Below, piece by piece: positions 1 through 5,996 of a DNA stretch of 6,025 nt; position 1 is the stretch's first letter; every line of letters begins with the position of its first letter. The notes beneath the pieces are model-generated. The model saw nothing but the letters and a program-made list of their open reading frames with translations, ran no database searches and was not told where the DNA came from. This stretch comes from Spirosoma sp. (GTDB lineage Bacteria > Bacteroidota > Bacteroidia > Cytophagales > Spirosomataceae). The DNA lies in contig JANXVQ010000245.1 in the NCBI GenBank assembly GCA_025351545.1, positions 1 to 6,025 of the forward strand, in the 5' to 3' direction. A program made the position numbers and the translations under genes.

Positions 1-1086
1 AAAGATGTATTTCAACTTAATGAAATCAGACAGGTTTTAGTCAATCGGTTTGGCACGGATCGCTCATCTGAACGTGGAGAAGCGCCCTGGGATCAGCGAA
101 AGCTGGTCCATATTTTCAGCGCCATTGAAGTGGCGTGTCTGGATATTATTGGTAAAGTGACGGGCCGCCCGGTCGTTGATTTGCTGGGTGGGCAACTGCG
201 GGATCGGGTACCTTTTGCCGCCTATCTATTTTATAAATACGAAGGTGCTGGTGGAGAACTGGCGTTCAATTGTAACCCAAATGCAATCGGATGGGATGCT
301 GCCCGGCAAGCCAGTGCGCTTAATCCTACAGAAATTGTAGCTCAGGCAAAAGCCATGTGTGCCGAGTTCGGCTTCAAGTCGATCAAATTGAAAGGGGGCG
401 TATTTGAGCCGCAGCAGGAAGTCGATGCTATGTTTGCGCTATATGAGGCTTTTGGGCCGGAGGTTCCACTGCGTATCGATCCAAATGCGCTTTGGACCGT
501 GGAAACGTCCATCAAATATGGCAAACAAATGGAGCCGATTCTTGACTATCTGGAAGATCCAACCCGTGGTCAGGAGAATATGGCAATGGTCAGAAAAGCA
601 TTAAAAATACCCTTGGCTACCAATATGTGTACTACTTCGTTTGAGGATATACCGGCTAGCATTGCCATTGGTTCTGAGGATATTATCCTGAGTGATCACC
701 ATTTTTGGGGCGGCTTGCGCTCGTCTGTTATGCTTGCTGGAATTTGTGAAACCTTTGGGCGGGGATTGTCAATGCACTCCAACAGTCACCTGGGCATTTC
801 ATTGGCTGCTATGGTGCATCTGGGTGCTGCATTACCCAAAATTCCTTATGCTCTGGATACGCATTATCCCTGGCAATCGGATGAAATCATCACCGCAGGA
901 CGTTTTAAGTTTGAAGATGGGGCCGTTCTGGTACCGCAGGAACCAGGCCTGGGTGTAGAGCTTGACCGGGAAGCACTGGCTAAATTGCACCAAAATTATC
1001 TGGATTGCGGATTGACAAAGAGGGACGACCAGACGGAAATGCAGAAAGTTCAGCCGGGCTGGACGTTTCAGTCCGTTCGATGGTGA
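1..1086 (+). CDS. gudD: Glucarate dehydratase-like enolase-superfamily enzyme (5'-truncated by window)
   Basis: The reading frame is open from base 1 to a TGA at 1084-1086, giving 361 visible codons. The family is usually about 440 aa, so roughly the first 80 residues lie outside the window; the GTG at 130 is internal. GudD dehydrates D-glucarate (some relatives also idarate or other acid sugars) to 5-keto-4-deoxyglucarate in the cytoplasm, using Mg2+. The enolase-superfamily active site is visible. It has the KLK lysine pair (385-393) and metal ligands Asp in RIDPN (478-480), Glu in YLEDP (553-555) and Asn in LATNM (622-624). It also has Asp in LSDHHFW (694-696) and the catalytic His/Asn of MHSNSH (775-783). 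The C-terminus carries PGLGVELD, RDD and PGWTF, which closely follow E. coli GudD and argue against a generic mandelate racemase. The substrate could still be another aldarate. The gene ends in its own terminator and appears intact over the visible part. Confidence 0.82.
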   Translation, partial: KDVFQLNEIRQVLVNRFGTDRSSERGEAPWDQRKLVHIFSAIEVACLDIIGKVTGRPVVDLLGGQLRDRVPFAAYLFYKYEGAGGELAFNCNPNAIGWDAARQASALNPTEIVAQAKAMCAEFGFKSIKLKGGVFEPQQEVDAMFALYEAFGPEVPLRIDPNALWTVETSIKYGKQMEPILDYLEDPTRGQENMAMVRKALKIPLATNMCTTSFEDIPASIAIGSEDIILSDHHFWGGLRSSVMLAGICETFGRGLSMHSNSHLGISLAAMVHLGAALPKIPYALDTHYPWQSDEIITAGRFKFEDGAVLVPQEPGLGVELDREALAKLHQNYLDCGLTKRDDQTEMQKVQPGWTFQSVRW

Positions 1087-1129
1087 TACGTACGTTCCAA
1101 AAGGTATCCTATTTATTTTCTTTACGTGT

Positions 1130-1168
1130 AGAAAGCCCAACTATAGTCAGTTGGGCTTTCTTATTTAT
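1130..1168 (+). terminator. Rho-independent-type terminator after the glucarate dehydratase gene
   Basis: A perfect 13-bp inverted repeat (AGAAAGCCCAACT at 1130-1142, AGTTGGGCTTTCT at 1149-1161) encloses a 6-nt loop. It is followed by a T-rich but interrupted tail (TATTTAT). It starts 44 bp after the stop codon and separates the enzyme gene from the decayed region downstream. Confidence 0.8.
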
Positions 1169-1294
1169 AAGCCGGATAGGCTATTTTCAAGCACTTTTAC
1201 CAAAAAGACCAGCGCATATGTATAGTGTTAAGCGACGGATTTAATAATAATCTGTGGGTAACAGTATCGTCTTATTCAGGTAAAGTTACATATC

Positions 1295-1302
1295 TACTTT
1301 TG
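1295..1302 (+). promoter_or_regulatory. Bacteroidota-type -7 promoter box (TACTTTTG)
   Basis: TACTTTTG matches the Bacteroidota sigma-ABfr -7 consensus TAnnTTTG at every fixed position. A good TTTG -33 partner is missing; only TTATT lies about 20 bp upstream (1272-1276). Transcription would start near 1308 and run through a leader of about 220 nt into the SusC remnant. Confidence 0.5.
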
Positions 1303-1457
1303 CGGAAAGTTTAGCGAGGGGCGCTTAGAGAGAGATTTTCTTAAGTCCGTAGTTCGCCACGTCTTGATCAGGCGACATGTCTCACCTCCGAAGTGACTCG
1401 CAGATTTATATATCAACCTGAAATTATAAAACCAAAGTCTACCCCATTTTGCATTAT

Positions 1458-1480
1458 GGTCGATTTCGACCGACCTTTTT
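1458..1480 (+). terminator. Weak hairpin with T-run inside the leader
   Basis: GGTCG (1458-1462) can pair with CGACC at either 1467-1471 or 1471-1475, and five T residues follow (1476-1480). The 5-bp stem is short and the two pairings compete. It could be an intrinsic terminator, an attenuator, or chance. Confidence 0.25.
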
Positions 1481-1530
1481 AATGTTCTTCGCGGCTTGTC
1501 TGCGTAATTGAAAATTCTGCCTCTTCGCAA

Positions 1531-1884
1531 AGCAGACTTGTTAAAGGTAAAGTGAGTGATGCCAAAGCCAACGGGCTACCCGGTGTCAGTATTATCATTA
1601 AAGGTAGCAATACCGGTACGTCGACAGACGTTAACGGGAAGTATTCGCTGGCTGTTCCTTCAGCCGAGGCTGTGTTAACGTACTCCTACATTGGGTTCGA
1701 TTCACAAACGAAAACGGTTGGGAATCAGTCGATAATTGATGTGTCGCTGGTTGAAAATACGGCCCAACTCAACGAAGTAATCGTAAGGGCGCTGGGCATT
1801 AAGAAAGAGGCCCGGACCATTGGCTGATCAACACAGGAAATCGGTGGTGATCAGCTTACTGAAATCAAGGTAGGTTTTCATTGA
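1531..1884 (+). pseudogene. Orphan N-terminal fragment of a SusC/RagA-type TonB-dependent receptor
   Basis: The frame encodes the carboxypeptidase-D regulatory-like β-sandwich domain found at the N-terminus of SusC/RagA outer-membrane glycan importers. It runs from RLVKGKV (from 1534) through GLPGVSIIIKG, TDVNGKYSL and YIGFDSQT to the TonB-box region LNEVIVRALGIKKEARTIG. A TGA at 1825-1827 replaces the residue, usually Tyr, in the family's GYSTQE motif. Without any frame change the family sequence resumes as STQEIGGDQLTEIK before ending at a second stop (1882-1884). The plug and β-barrel, about 900 residues, are absent, and no susD gene follows. No signal peptide or ATG is seen upstream: the frame closes at 1480-1482. 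The only start for the open part (1552-1827) is a GTG inside the domain. This is a gene relic. A translated small β-sandwich protein is possible but less likely. Confidence 0.78.
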
Positions 1885-1910
1885 TAGCGTATTATAAGGT
1901 AGACTATCAA
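1881..1910. repeat. 7-bp inverted repeat between the two pseudogenes
   Basis: TTGATAG (1881-1887) and CTATCAA (1904-1910) form a perfect short inverted repeat around a 16-nt AT-rich spacer. It sits where SusC similarity ends and 30 bp before the VOC gene. It could be an operator or a deletion scar; the sequence does not decide. Confidence 0.35.
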
Positions 1911-1939
1911 CAAGACGATGGCTAAATCTGATTGACAAC

Positions 1940-2302
1940 ATGATTCTATTTAAGCGGTTAGACCACATCCTCCTGTCGATTCCCGAAGGAGAAACGGCGA
2001 GTGCCCGTGCATTCTACGGCGGCATACTGGAATTGGCCGAGATTCCGGGTAATCATCCTGGTGGGGCCATCTGGTTTCAGATTGCCGACATCCAATTGCA
2101 TCTTCGTGAATAAACCCGTGGTACTTATTCCAAACGGCATCCGGCTTTCGAGGTAAGCAATTTGGACGAAGCAAAGCTGATGTTAGAACACCACAACGTA
2201 GCCATTGACTACTCGTCGGAGATTGACGGGCGGCAACGATTTTTCTTTCGCGACCCGTTTGGGAATCGAATCGAACTCCTGCAATTCCTGGAAAGTTTAT
2301 AA
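1940..2302 (+). pseudogene. VOC (glyoxalase/bleomycin-resistance) family protein, interrupted by one stop codon
   Basis: From ATG at 1940 to TAA at 2300-2302 there are 120 codons, the normal length for a single-domain VOC protein, with one in-frame TAA at 2111-2113 (codon 58). Family features continue on both sides in the same frame. Before the stop are RLDHILLSIP (His9), ARAFYGGILEL, IWFQIADIQLHL (His54) and E57. After it are KRHPAFEV, LDEAKLMLEHHNV, RFFFRDPFGNRIELLQF with the final metal-site Glu. Relatives usually have an acidic residue at the stop, so one G-to-T change from GAA would explain it. VOC proteins build a βαβββ metal site from paired modules. Some isomerise or cleave small molecules and others bind antibiotics, so the substrate is unknown. 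Each half alone lacks a full site, hence the pseudogene call. A recent mutation or a sequencing error are both plausible, because the rest is uneroded. Confidence 0.8.
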
Positions 2303-2319
2303 AGTAGCCAACTAACCCC

Positions 2320-2375
2320 GCACGACTGTGTATAAGTTCTCACTGCACCGAAAACTTATACACAGTCGTGCTTTT
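2320..2375 (+). terminator. 19-bp perfect hairpin with T-run, overlapping the galM 3' end
   Basis: GCACGACTGTGTATAAGTT (2320-2338) and its exact complement (2353-2371) enclose a 14-nt loop. TTTT follows on the plus strand (2372-2375), so it can terminate transcripts of the VOC gene, which ends 18 bp upstream. The right arm is also coding sequence for the last residues of GalM, and the galM stop codon lies in the loop. On the minus strand the hairpin is followed by GGGGTTAGTTGG with no T-run, so termination of galM there is less certain. Confidence 0.7.
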
Positions 2376-3491
2376 ATAGTTCTCGCCGGGCCGTAAAACA
2401 GTCGAGGGGAAATTGGGCTTGTTGGGTGAATCAGGAAAATGCTGCGTTTCCAGGCAAATACCATAGCGTCGTTTGTAGACCATTCCTTCTTTACCTTTCA
2501 CGTTGTTCAGGTGATTTGCCGTGTAGACCTGTACCCCCGGTTCTGTTGTATACATTTCTATGAAGCGCCCACTTTCGGGATCGTGAACGGTAGCGCCCAG
2601 TTTCAGCTTCTTCGATGCATCCGTCAATACCCAACAATGGTCATAACCAGAGCCATACCGGATTTGAACATTGGTAGTATCGTTGATCCTGGCACCAACA
2701 ACGGTAGGTTTCGTGAAGTCGAATGCGGTTCCGGCAACGGGGTCTGTAGCGCCGGTTGGAATTTGGTTTGCATCGGTGGGTAGGTACGAATTTGCCTTAA
2801 TCATCAACTCATAGGCCAGGACATCCCGCTTCATGCCCGATAAATTAAAGTAAGCATGATTGGTTAGATTAATAACGGTTGCCTTGTCTGTACTTGCCTT
2901 ATAATCAATACGTAGAGCGTTATCTTTTTGGAGCGTATAAACGACTTCTACGGCCAAATTGCCGGGAAAGCCTTCCTCGCCGTCGGCGGAGATGTAGGTT
3001 AAGTGTAAAGCAGGCTCATCGCCTGTTACTGGCATGGCCGTCCATAATTTTTTATCGAAACCAACACGCCCACCGTGAATCGTGTTGGTTTTGTTGTTAG
3101 CGGCCAGGACATATTCTTTTCCGTCAAGCGAGAATTTAGCATTGCCAATTCGATTCCCAAACCGACCGATAATGGGGCCAAAGCTGGGCGTACCTTTCAG
3201 GTAATCGGCGAACGTAGGCACCCCCAGCGTGATGTCCTCATATTTTCCGGTTTTGTCAGGAGCTGTCCAGGAAACGATGTAGCCGCCATAGTTGGTAATT
3301 TTTACGGTCATGCCAGCCGTATTTTGCAGTGTGAACAGATGAGCTTCACGCCCGTCAGGAAACTTACCGAAGACTGTTTTTTCAATACCTGCCATTTGTT
3401 TTGTGTGCTGGTTAGGCTTTGGTCCGGCATAACTGGTTAGTACGCTTATCAATAAACAGTAGAAGAGGACACTAGTAGTGATTTTCATCAT
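2340..3491 (-). CDS. galM: Aldose 1-epimerase (mutarotase), exported
   Basis: GalM interconverts α and β anomers of galactose, glucose and related aldoses, feeding the anomer-specific kinases. The 383-aa product has the full β-sandwich mutarotase domain (about residues 38-380). Family active-site residues can be assigned by comparison with Lactococcus GalM: Arg110 in GRFGNRI, His139 in IHGG, His212 in NLTNHAYFNLSG (general acid), Asp284 in GYDHCW and Glu348 in LETQHFPDSPN (general base). Residues 1-23 are a short basic start, a hydrophobic core and a TSYAG end, which looks like a Sec signal peptide. That predicts periplasmic location, common for Bacteroidota mutarotases; Cys12 sits within the hydrophobic core and does not form a lipobox. 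Two ATG codons are adjacent (3489-3491 and 3486-3488), and either may be used. There is no clear Shine-Dalgarno sequence. The gene appears monocistronic, with 720 bp free upstream. Confidence 0.93.
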   Translation of the reverse strand: MMKITTSVLFYCLLISVLTSYAGPKPNQHTKQMAGIEKTVFGKFPDGREAHLFTLQNTAGMTVKITNYGGYIVSWTAPDKTGKYEDITLGVPTFADYLKGTPSFGPIIGRFGNRIGNAKFSLDGKEYVLAANNKTNTIHGGRVGFDKKLWTAMPVTGDEPALHLTYISADGEEGFPGNLAVEVVYTLQKDNALRIDYKASTDKATVINLTNHAYFNLSGMKRDVLAYELMIKANSYLPTDANQIPTGATDPVAGTAFDFTKPTVVGARINDTTNVQIRYGSGYDHCWVLTDASKKLKLGATVHDPESGRFIEMYTTEPGVQVYTANHLNNVKGKEGMVYKRRYGICLETQHFPDSPNKPNFPSTVLRPGENYKSTTVYKFSVQ

Positions 3492-3590
3492 TTTGCAGGT
3501 TTAGGTTGGTTCAGAGATGTCGTTTTTAACGGTGTAATTCCAGTTTCCTGCCCTCTTACAAGGTTGCCCGATTTCATCATAGGCAAGGAA

Positions 3591-3604
3591 TACAATTAAT
3601 TGTA
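3591..3604. promoter_or_regulatory. 14-bp perfect palindrome upstream of galM
   Basis: TACAATTAATTGTA is a perfect palindrome 100 bp upstream of the galM start codon. Its size and symmetry suit a dimeric regulator's operator, but it is AT-rich and appears only once here, so chance is a real alternative. Confidence 0.3.
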
Positions 3605-3656
3605 CTGATCCTTAACTCAATAATCTCATTATAAGGAAATCAGGCTAGTAATCGGT

Positions 3657-3753
3657 CAAATATTTTAACCACAGAGGTACAAAGAACACGGAGGAGTAAA
3701 CGACTTGTTTTTCGTGCCTCTGTGTCCTTTGGCCTCTGTGATTAAAATATTTG
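3657..3753. repeat. MITE/REP-like 97-bp near-palindrome of the CCACAGAGG type
   Basis: The outer arms CAAATATTTTAACCACAGAGG (21 bp; 3657-3677) and 3733-3753 are complementary at 20 of 21 positions. The inner arms (3679-3694 and 3717-3732) match at 13 of 16, leaving a loop of about 22 nt (3695-3716). Short repeats with this ACCACAGAGG...CCTCTGTG pattern are scattered through many unrelated bacterial genomes as non-coding dispersed elements. No transposase is present, so if mobile it depends on another element. Both strands could fold into a long hairpin. Confidence 0.75.
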
Positions 3754-4115
3754 CTTGAAAACTTAATAGTCGCCATAATGTAAGAATCGTAACTAAGGCT
3801 GATCTCCCTTATAGTAAAGGATTATTTTGAGACATATACTGCCAGTTCCTCTGTTGGCCATTAGCTATCTGCTAAAATCGAACTTTATGGCCTGACTTCA
3901 AGGGCATTGGCAAGAACTGATGAAAAACAGACCGCTTGTACTATCCGTTTCCAGAGGTGACTATGCGCAAATCCATTAACCCAATAAACAGGCCAATAAG
4001 CCAAACCTGCTAAGGCAAGAAGGAAGATTCTGATTCTATCTTAATAGTTTTAAAGAACTCCGGCGATTTATACAGCCATTAGCGGATTAACCATTTCCAT
4101 GCTTCCTTCGTCTAA

Positions 4116-4171
4116 TTACTTAAAGCGCCAGCCTTCCAGACATATTGCTGGAAAACTAACGCTTTAAGTAA
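4116..4171. repeat. Nested palindrome downstream of the secreted-protein gene
   Basis: The outer arms TTACTTAAAGCG (4116-4127) and CGCTTTAAGTAA (4160-4171) are perfectly complementary. An inner pair, TTCCAG (4134-4139) and CTGGAA (4148-4153), closes an 8-nt loop. The element lies 42 bp past the stop of the minus-strand gene at 4213 and could protect or end its transcript. No T-run follows on the minus strand, so a standard intrinsic terminator is doubtful. The sequence AATTACTTAA at its left edge (4114-4123) recurs at 4211-4220 over that gene's stop codon. Confidence 0.55.
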
Positions 4172-4212
4172 ATCTTAGGTGATACAGATTAAATAACTGT
4201 GTTGAAAACCAA

Positions 4213-4635
4213 TTACTTAATGGCAATAAGCCGCGTCGGCTGCGTAGCTTCCAGTACTGGAGTTGAAAGTTTAAATGTATACATTTCTTCCTGTCTACCT
4301 GCGGATATACGAAACGTATAGGTTCCATCTTTAAGCTGACTCATGTCAAATTGCTGACGGTAAGCATTCTTTTTACTATTCTTACTATTCCTGCTGCATA
4401 CCGTTTCCTGAAATAAAACCTGACCATCTTGATCGGTCATCGTAAGCTTGATTTTATTCTCCGATTGATATTTCTCCAGATTTAGCCAAAGTTTGGAGGC
4501 ATCAGCCGCTGGATACATGACTACGGCAAAAGCTTTGGTTTGCGTTTTGTCGTCTGTGGCCAGAACAGGCGATGAAACAGATACTGTTAGCGATAATAAT
4601 AAGGCACTGGCGAATGATTTGAACGATGTTTTCAT
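4213..4635 (-). CDS. Small secreted protein of unknown function
   Basis: The 140-aa product starts with a clear Sec signal peptide: basic MKTSFKS, a hydrophobic core, and probable cleavage after SSPVLA (about residue 26). The mature part, about 114 aa, looks β-rich. One strand pattern, KIKLTMTDQDGQVLFQETV (61-79), then FDMSQLKDGTYTFRIS (96-111) and YTFKLS (119-124), resembles the Ig-like β-sandwich of T9SS C-terminal sorting domains. The hallmark ending of a sorting signal is not convincing, and the domain is nearly the whole protein. I recall similar short proteins as common in Spirosoma-type genomes, with no assigned role. It may bind or form part of the envelope; I do not assign a function. 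A 9-bp tandem duplication encodes NSKNSK at residues 83-88. It lies 113 bp downstream of the MFS gene on the same strand, so read-through is possible, but it has its own promoter-like boxes. Confidence 0.85.
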   Translation of the reverse strand: MKTSFKSFASALLLSLTVSVSSPVLATDDKTQTKAFAVVMYPAADASKLWLNLEKYQSENKIKLTMTDQDGQVLFQETVCSRNSKNSKKNAYRQQFDMSQLKDGTYTFRISAGRQEEMYTFKLSTPVLEATQPTRLIAIK

Positions 4636-4643
4636 TGTGTTAA

Positions 4644-4672
4644 CAAGATTAATTGGAGACCTTTAATGTCAA
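4644..4672 (-). promoter_or_regulatory. Bacteroidota-type promoter for the secreted-protein gene
   Basis: On the minus strand a TTGAC (4668-4672) is followed 18 bp after its TTG by TAATCTTG (4644-4651), which fits TAnnTTTG except for one base. Only 8 nt separate this box from the ATG at 4633-4635, so the transcript would have almost no leader. The match is good but the position is unusual. Confidence 0.4.
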
Positions 4673-4748
4673 CCCAATGAGGCTTGAAAACAGACCAGTC
4701 GCCGAAATTCTGGAACAGCGGCTCAGAAAAATGATGAGCGGTGAATAC

Positions 4749-5996
4749 TCATTCTACGAAATCTAAGTCTTTACCAAATGTCTCGTCCATTCGACTAAGC
4801 GACCAGAAGGACAAGCCATAAACAACGATGCCCAACAATCCGGCAGCCAGTAATGCACCCATTGACGGTTTTAAAGCTTGAAATAGCAGCGTCATCGGAA
4901 TTAGTGTGCCACGCACGACACTTGGCACCGAGGTGGTAGCTGTGTTGCGTAGATTGGTGCCGTATAGTTCGGCCACCATTGTCAGGAACATCGCTATATA
5001 GCCTGTGCAGAAGCCCACCAGCAGACAAACTGTATAAAGGCCGCCCGCCGTGTTGATGCCTCCGAATAAATAAACGCCACTCAGCAATGCACTGGATATC
5101 AACAAACCCGTAATGGCTTTCAGACGAGATTGCAACCAGTGGCTCAGTGGCCCGCTAAGCAAGTCGCCCCCGGCCAGCCCCACGTAAATCATCATGACGC
5201 AACGACCGGGTTTTACTATCTCTTCTATACCCAGCGCCTGACCAAACTCGTTGGCAAACGTGGCCAGAATACCCACAATGAACCAGGTGGGAATGCCTAC
5301 CGATACACAGCGCAGGTATTTGATTGCCTGTGGCCAACTGGTAAAAAAGTAAAGAAAATTTCCCCGGCTAACTTCTTTGTGTTCCGTTTTCATCCGGTTA
5401 AAGACGCCCGATTCAAAGACGCTCACCCGCAGCAGGAGCAAAGCAATACCCATGCCGCCCCCTACCCAGAACGCCGTTCGCCAGTTGAAGTATTCGACGG
5501 TGAGATAGGCTACGCCCGCGCCGAGGTAGCCAATACCAGCCACGATAGAGGAGCCGTAACTTCGGATTTCCTTCGGAAGAATTTCAGATACGAGCACTAT
5601 AGCTGCGCCTATTTCACCGGAGAGCCCGACACCGGCCACAAACCGCAGGAATGCATACATGTTCACATCCTGTACAAAGCCGCAGGCAATGTTGGTTAGC
5701 GAATATGTGATTATACTACCAAACAGCACCGACATTCGACCGCGTTTGTCACCTAATGCGCCCCACAGAAAACCACCTATTACTAACCCGGCTTGCTGAC
5801 AGTTTAGGATAAATGTACCGGCGTTGGAAACCTCCGCTTCCGACAAACCCAGCGATTGCAGGCTTGGAACACGCACAATGCTGAAAATGAGCATGTCATA
5901 CACATCCACAAAGAAACCCAATGCCGATACAATAACCGGCAAGGCAAACAACGGGCGGAACGAAACGCGGGACGTAGTGGGAGAGAGAGCTTGCAT
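4749..5996 (-). CDS. Major facilitator superfamily transporter (metabolite:H+ symporter-like)
   Basis: The 415-aa inner-membrane protein has the length and hydrophobicity of a 12-helix MFS carrier. TM1 (about 16-40) holds Asp31 and Asp34, as in proton-coupled symporters. The loop between helices 2 and 3 has the MFS signature GALGDKRGRMSVL (79-91). TM4 begins with LRFVAGVGLSGEIG (117-130), a sugar/organic-acid porter-type Arg-Gly-Glu motif. PKEIRSYG (141-148) follows, with a matching ELYGTNLRNTATT (343-355) in the second half. A hydrophilic central loop (about 196-222) divides the two halves. Substrate cannot be read from sequence; a sugar, sugar acid or small organic acid is plausible. The ATG at 5994-5996 is the only start in the window, although the frame stays open to its edge. 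No Shine-Dalgarno sequence is visible. It ends 113 bp before the secreted-protein gene. Confidence 0.88.
   Translation of the reverse strand: MQALSPTTSRVSFRPLFALPVIVSALGFFVDVYDMLIFSIVRVPSLQSLGLSEAEVSNAGTFILNCQQAGLVIGGFLWGALGDKRGRMSVLFGSIITYSLTNIACGFVQDVNMYAFLRFVAGVGLSGEIGAAIVLVSEILPKEIRSYGSSIVAGIGYLGAGVAYLTVEYFNWRTAFWVGGGMGIALLLLRVSVFESGVFNRMKTEHKEVSRGNFLYFFTSWPQAIKYLRCVSVGIPTWFIVGILATFANEFGQALGIEEIVKPGRCVMMIYVGLAGGDLLSGPLSHWLQSRLKAITGLLISSALLSGVYLFGGINTAGGLYTVCLLVGFCTGYIAMFLTMVAELYGTNLRNTATTSVPSVVRGTLIPMTLLFQALKPSMGALLAAGLLGIVVYGLSFWSLSRMDETFGKDLDFVE

Larger units (their letters stand above)
1162..1530. other. Gene-free stretch, probably old leader of the SusC remnant
   Basis: No reading frame here has a recognisable product. 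The minus-strand open stretch at 1294-1530 gives a low-complexity, basic, unrecognised peptide and overlaps a promoter-like box. The stretch contains that box (1295-1302) and two small inverted repeats: TCGCC/GGCGA at 1354-1358 and 1371-1375, and GGTCG/CGACC before TTTTT at 1458-1480. SusC-type genes in this phylum can have long untranslated leaders, so I infer that this is the leader of the receptor fragment that follows. Confidence 0.4.
3492..4212. other. Long intergenic region rich in inverted repeats, no credible gene
   Basis: About 720 bp of AT-rich DNA separate the galM start from the stop of the 140-aa secreted-protein gene. I found no frame with a start codon and a recognisable or long product. 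Contents are a 14-bp palindrome (3591-3604), a 97-bp near-palindromic element (3657-3753) and a nested palindrome (4116-4171). A minus-strand open stretch at 3885-4040 encodes a hydrophobic run (LLALAGLAYWPVYWV) but has no start codon and no family I recognise; it might be a gene remnant. The galM promoter should lie in roughly the first 150 bp, but no good TAnnTTTG box stands out. Confidence 0.6.

Noticed and set aside
832..1140. 102-codon minus-strand open frame
   Set aside because: Overlaps the conserved C-terminus of the glucarate dehydratase and half of its terminator stem; no recognisable product.
1294..1530. 78-codon minus-strand open frame in the gene-free leader
   Set aside because: No family resemblance, overlaps a promoter-like box on the other strand, and has no convincing expression signals. 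A small unknown gene cannot be fully excluded.
3075..3440. 121-codon plus-strand open frame
   Set aside because: Antisense to galM, whose active-site residues are all present on the other strand; the peptide is not recognisable.
3920..4013. Two overlapping tiny ORFs starting with ATG at 3920 and 3963
   Set aside because: Only 19 and 16 residues, with no signal, family or conservation evidence; such ORFs are expected by chance.
3885..4040. Minus-strand open stretch with a hydrophobic segment (LLALAGLAYWPVYWV)
   Set aside because: No start codon, only 51 codons, and no family I recognise. It could be a membrane-protein remnant, but the evidence is too thin for a gene call.
1162..4212. CRISPR array, tRNA, rRNA or known riboswitch
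   Set aside because: No regularly spaced direct repeats, no cloverleaf with a CCA-end pattern, and no recognisable riboswitch core was seen on either strand in the gene-free parts.
4719..4741. Short inverted repeat GCTCA/TGAGC after the MFS stop codon
   Set aside because: Stem of 5 bp with an adjoining mismatch and no T-run on the minus strand; too weak to call a terminator.
5130..5699. 189-codon plus-strand open frame
   Set aside because: Lies entirely antisense to the well-supported MFS gene. Its peptide is of mixed composition with no family resemblance, as expected of a shadow frame.
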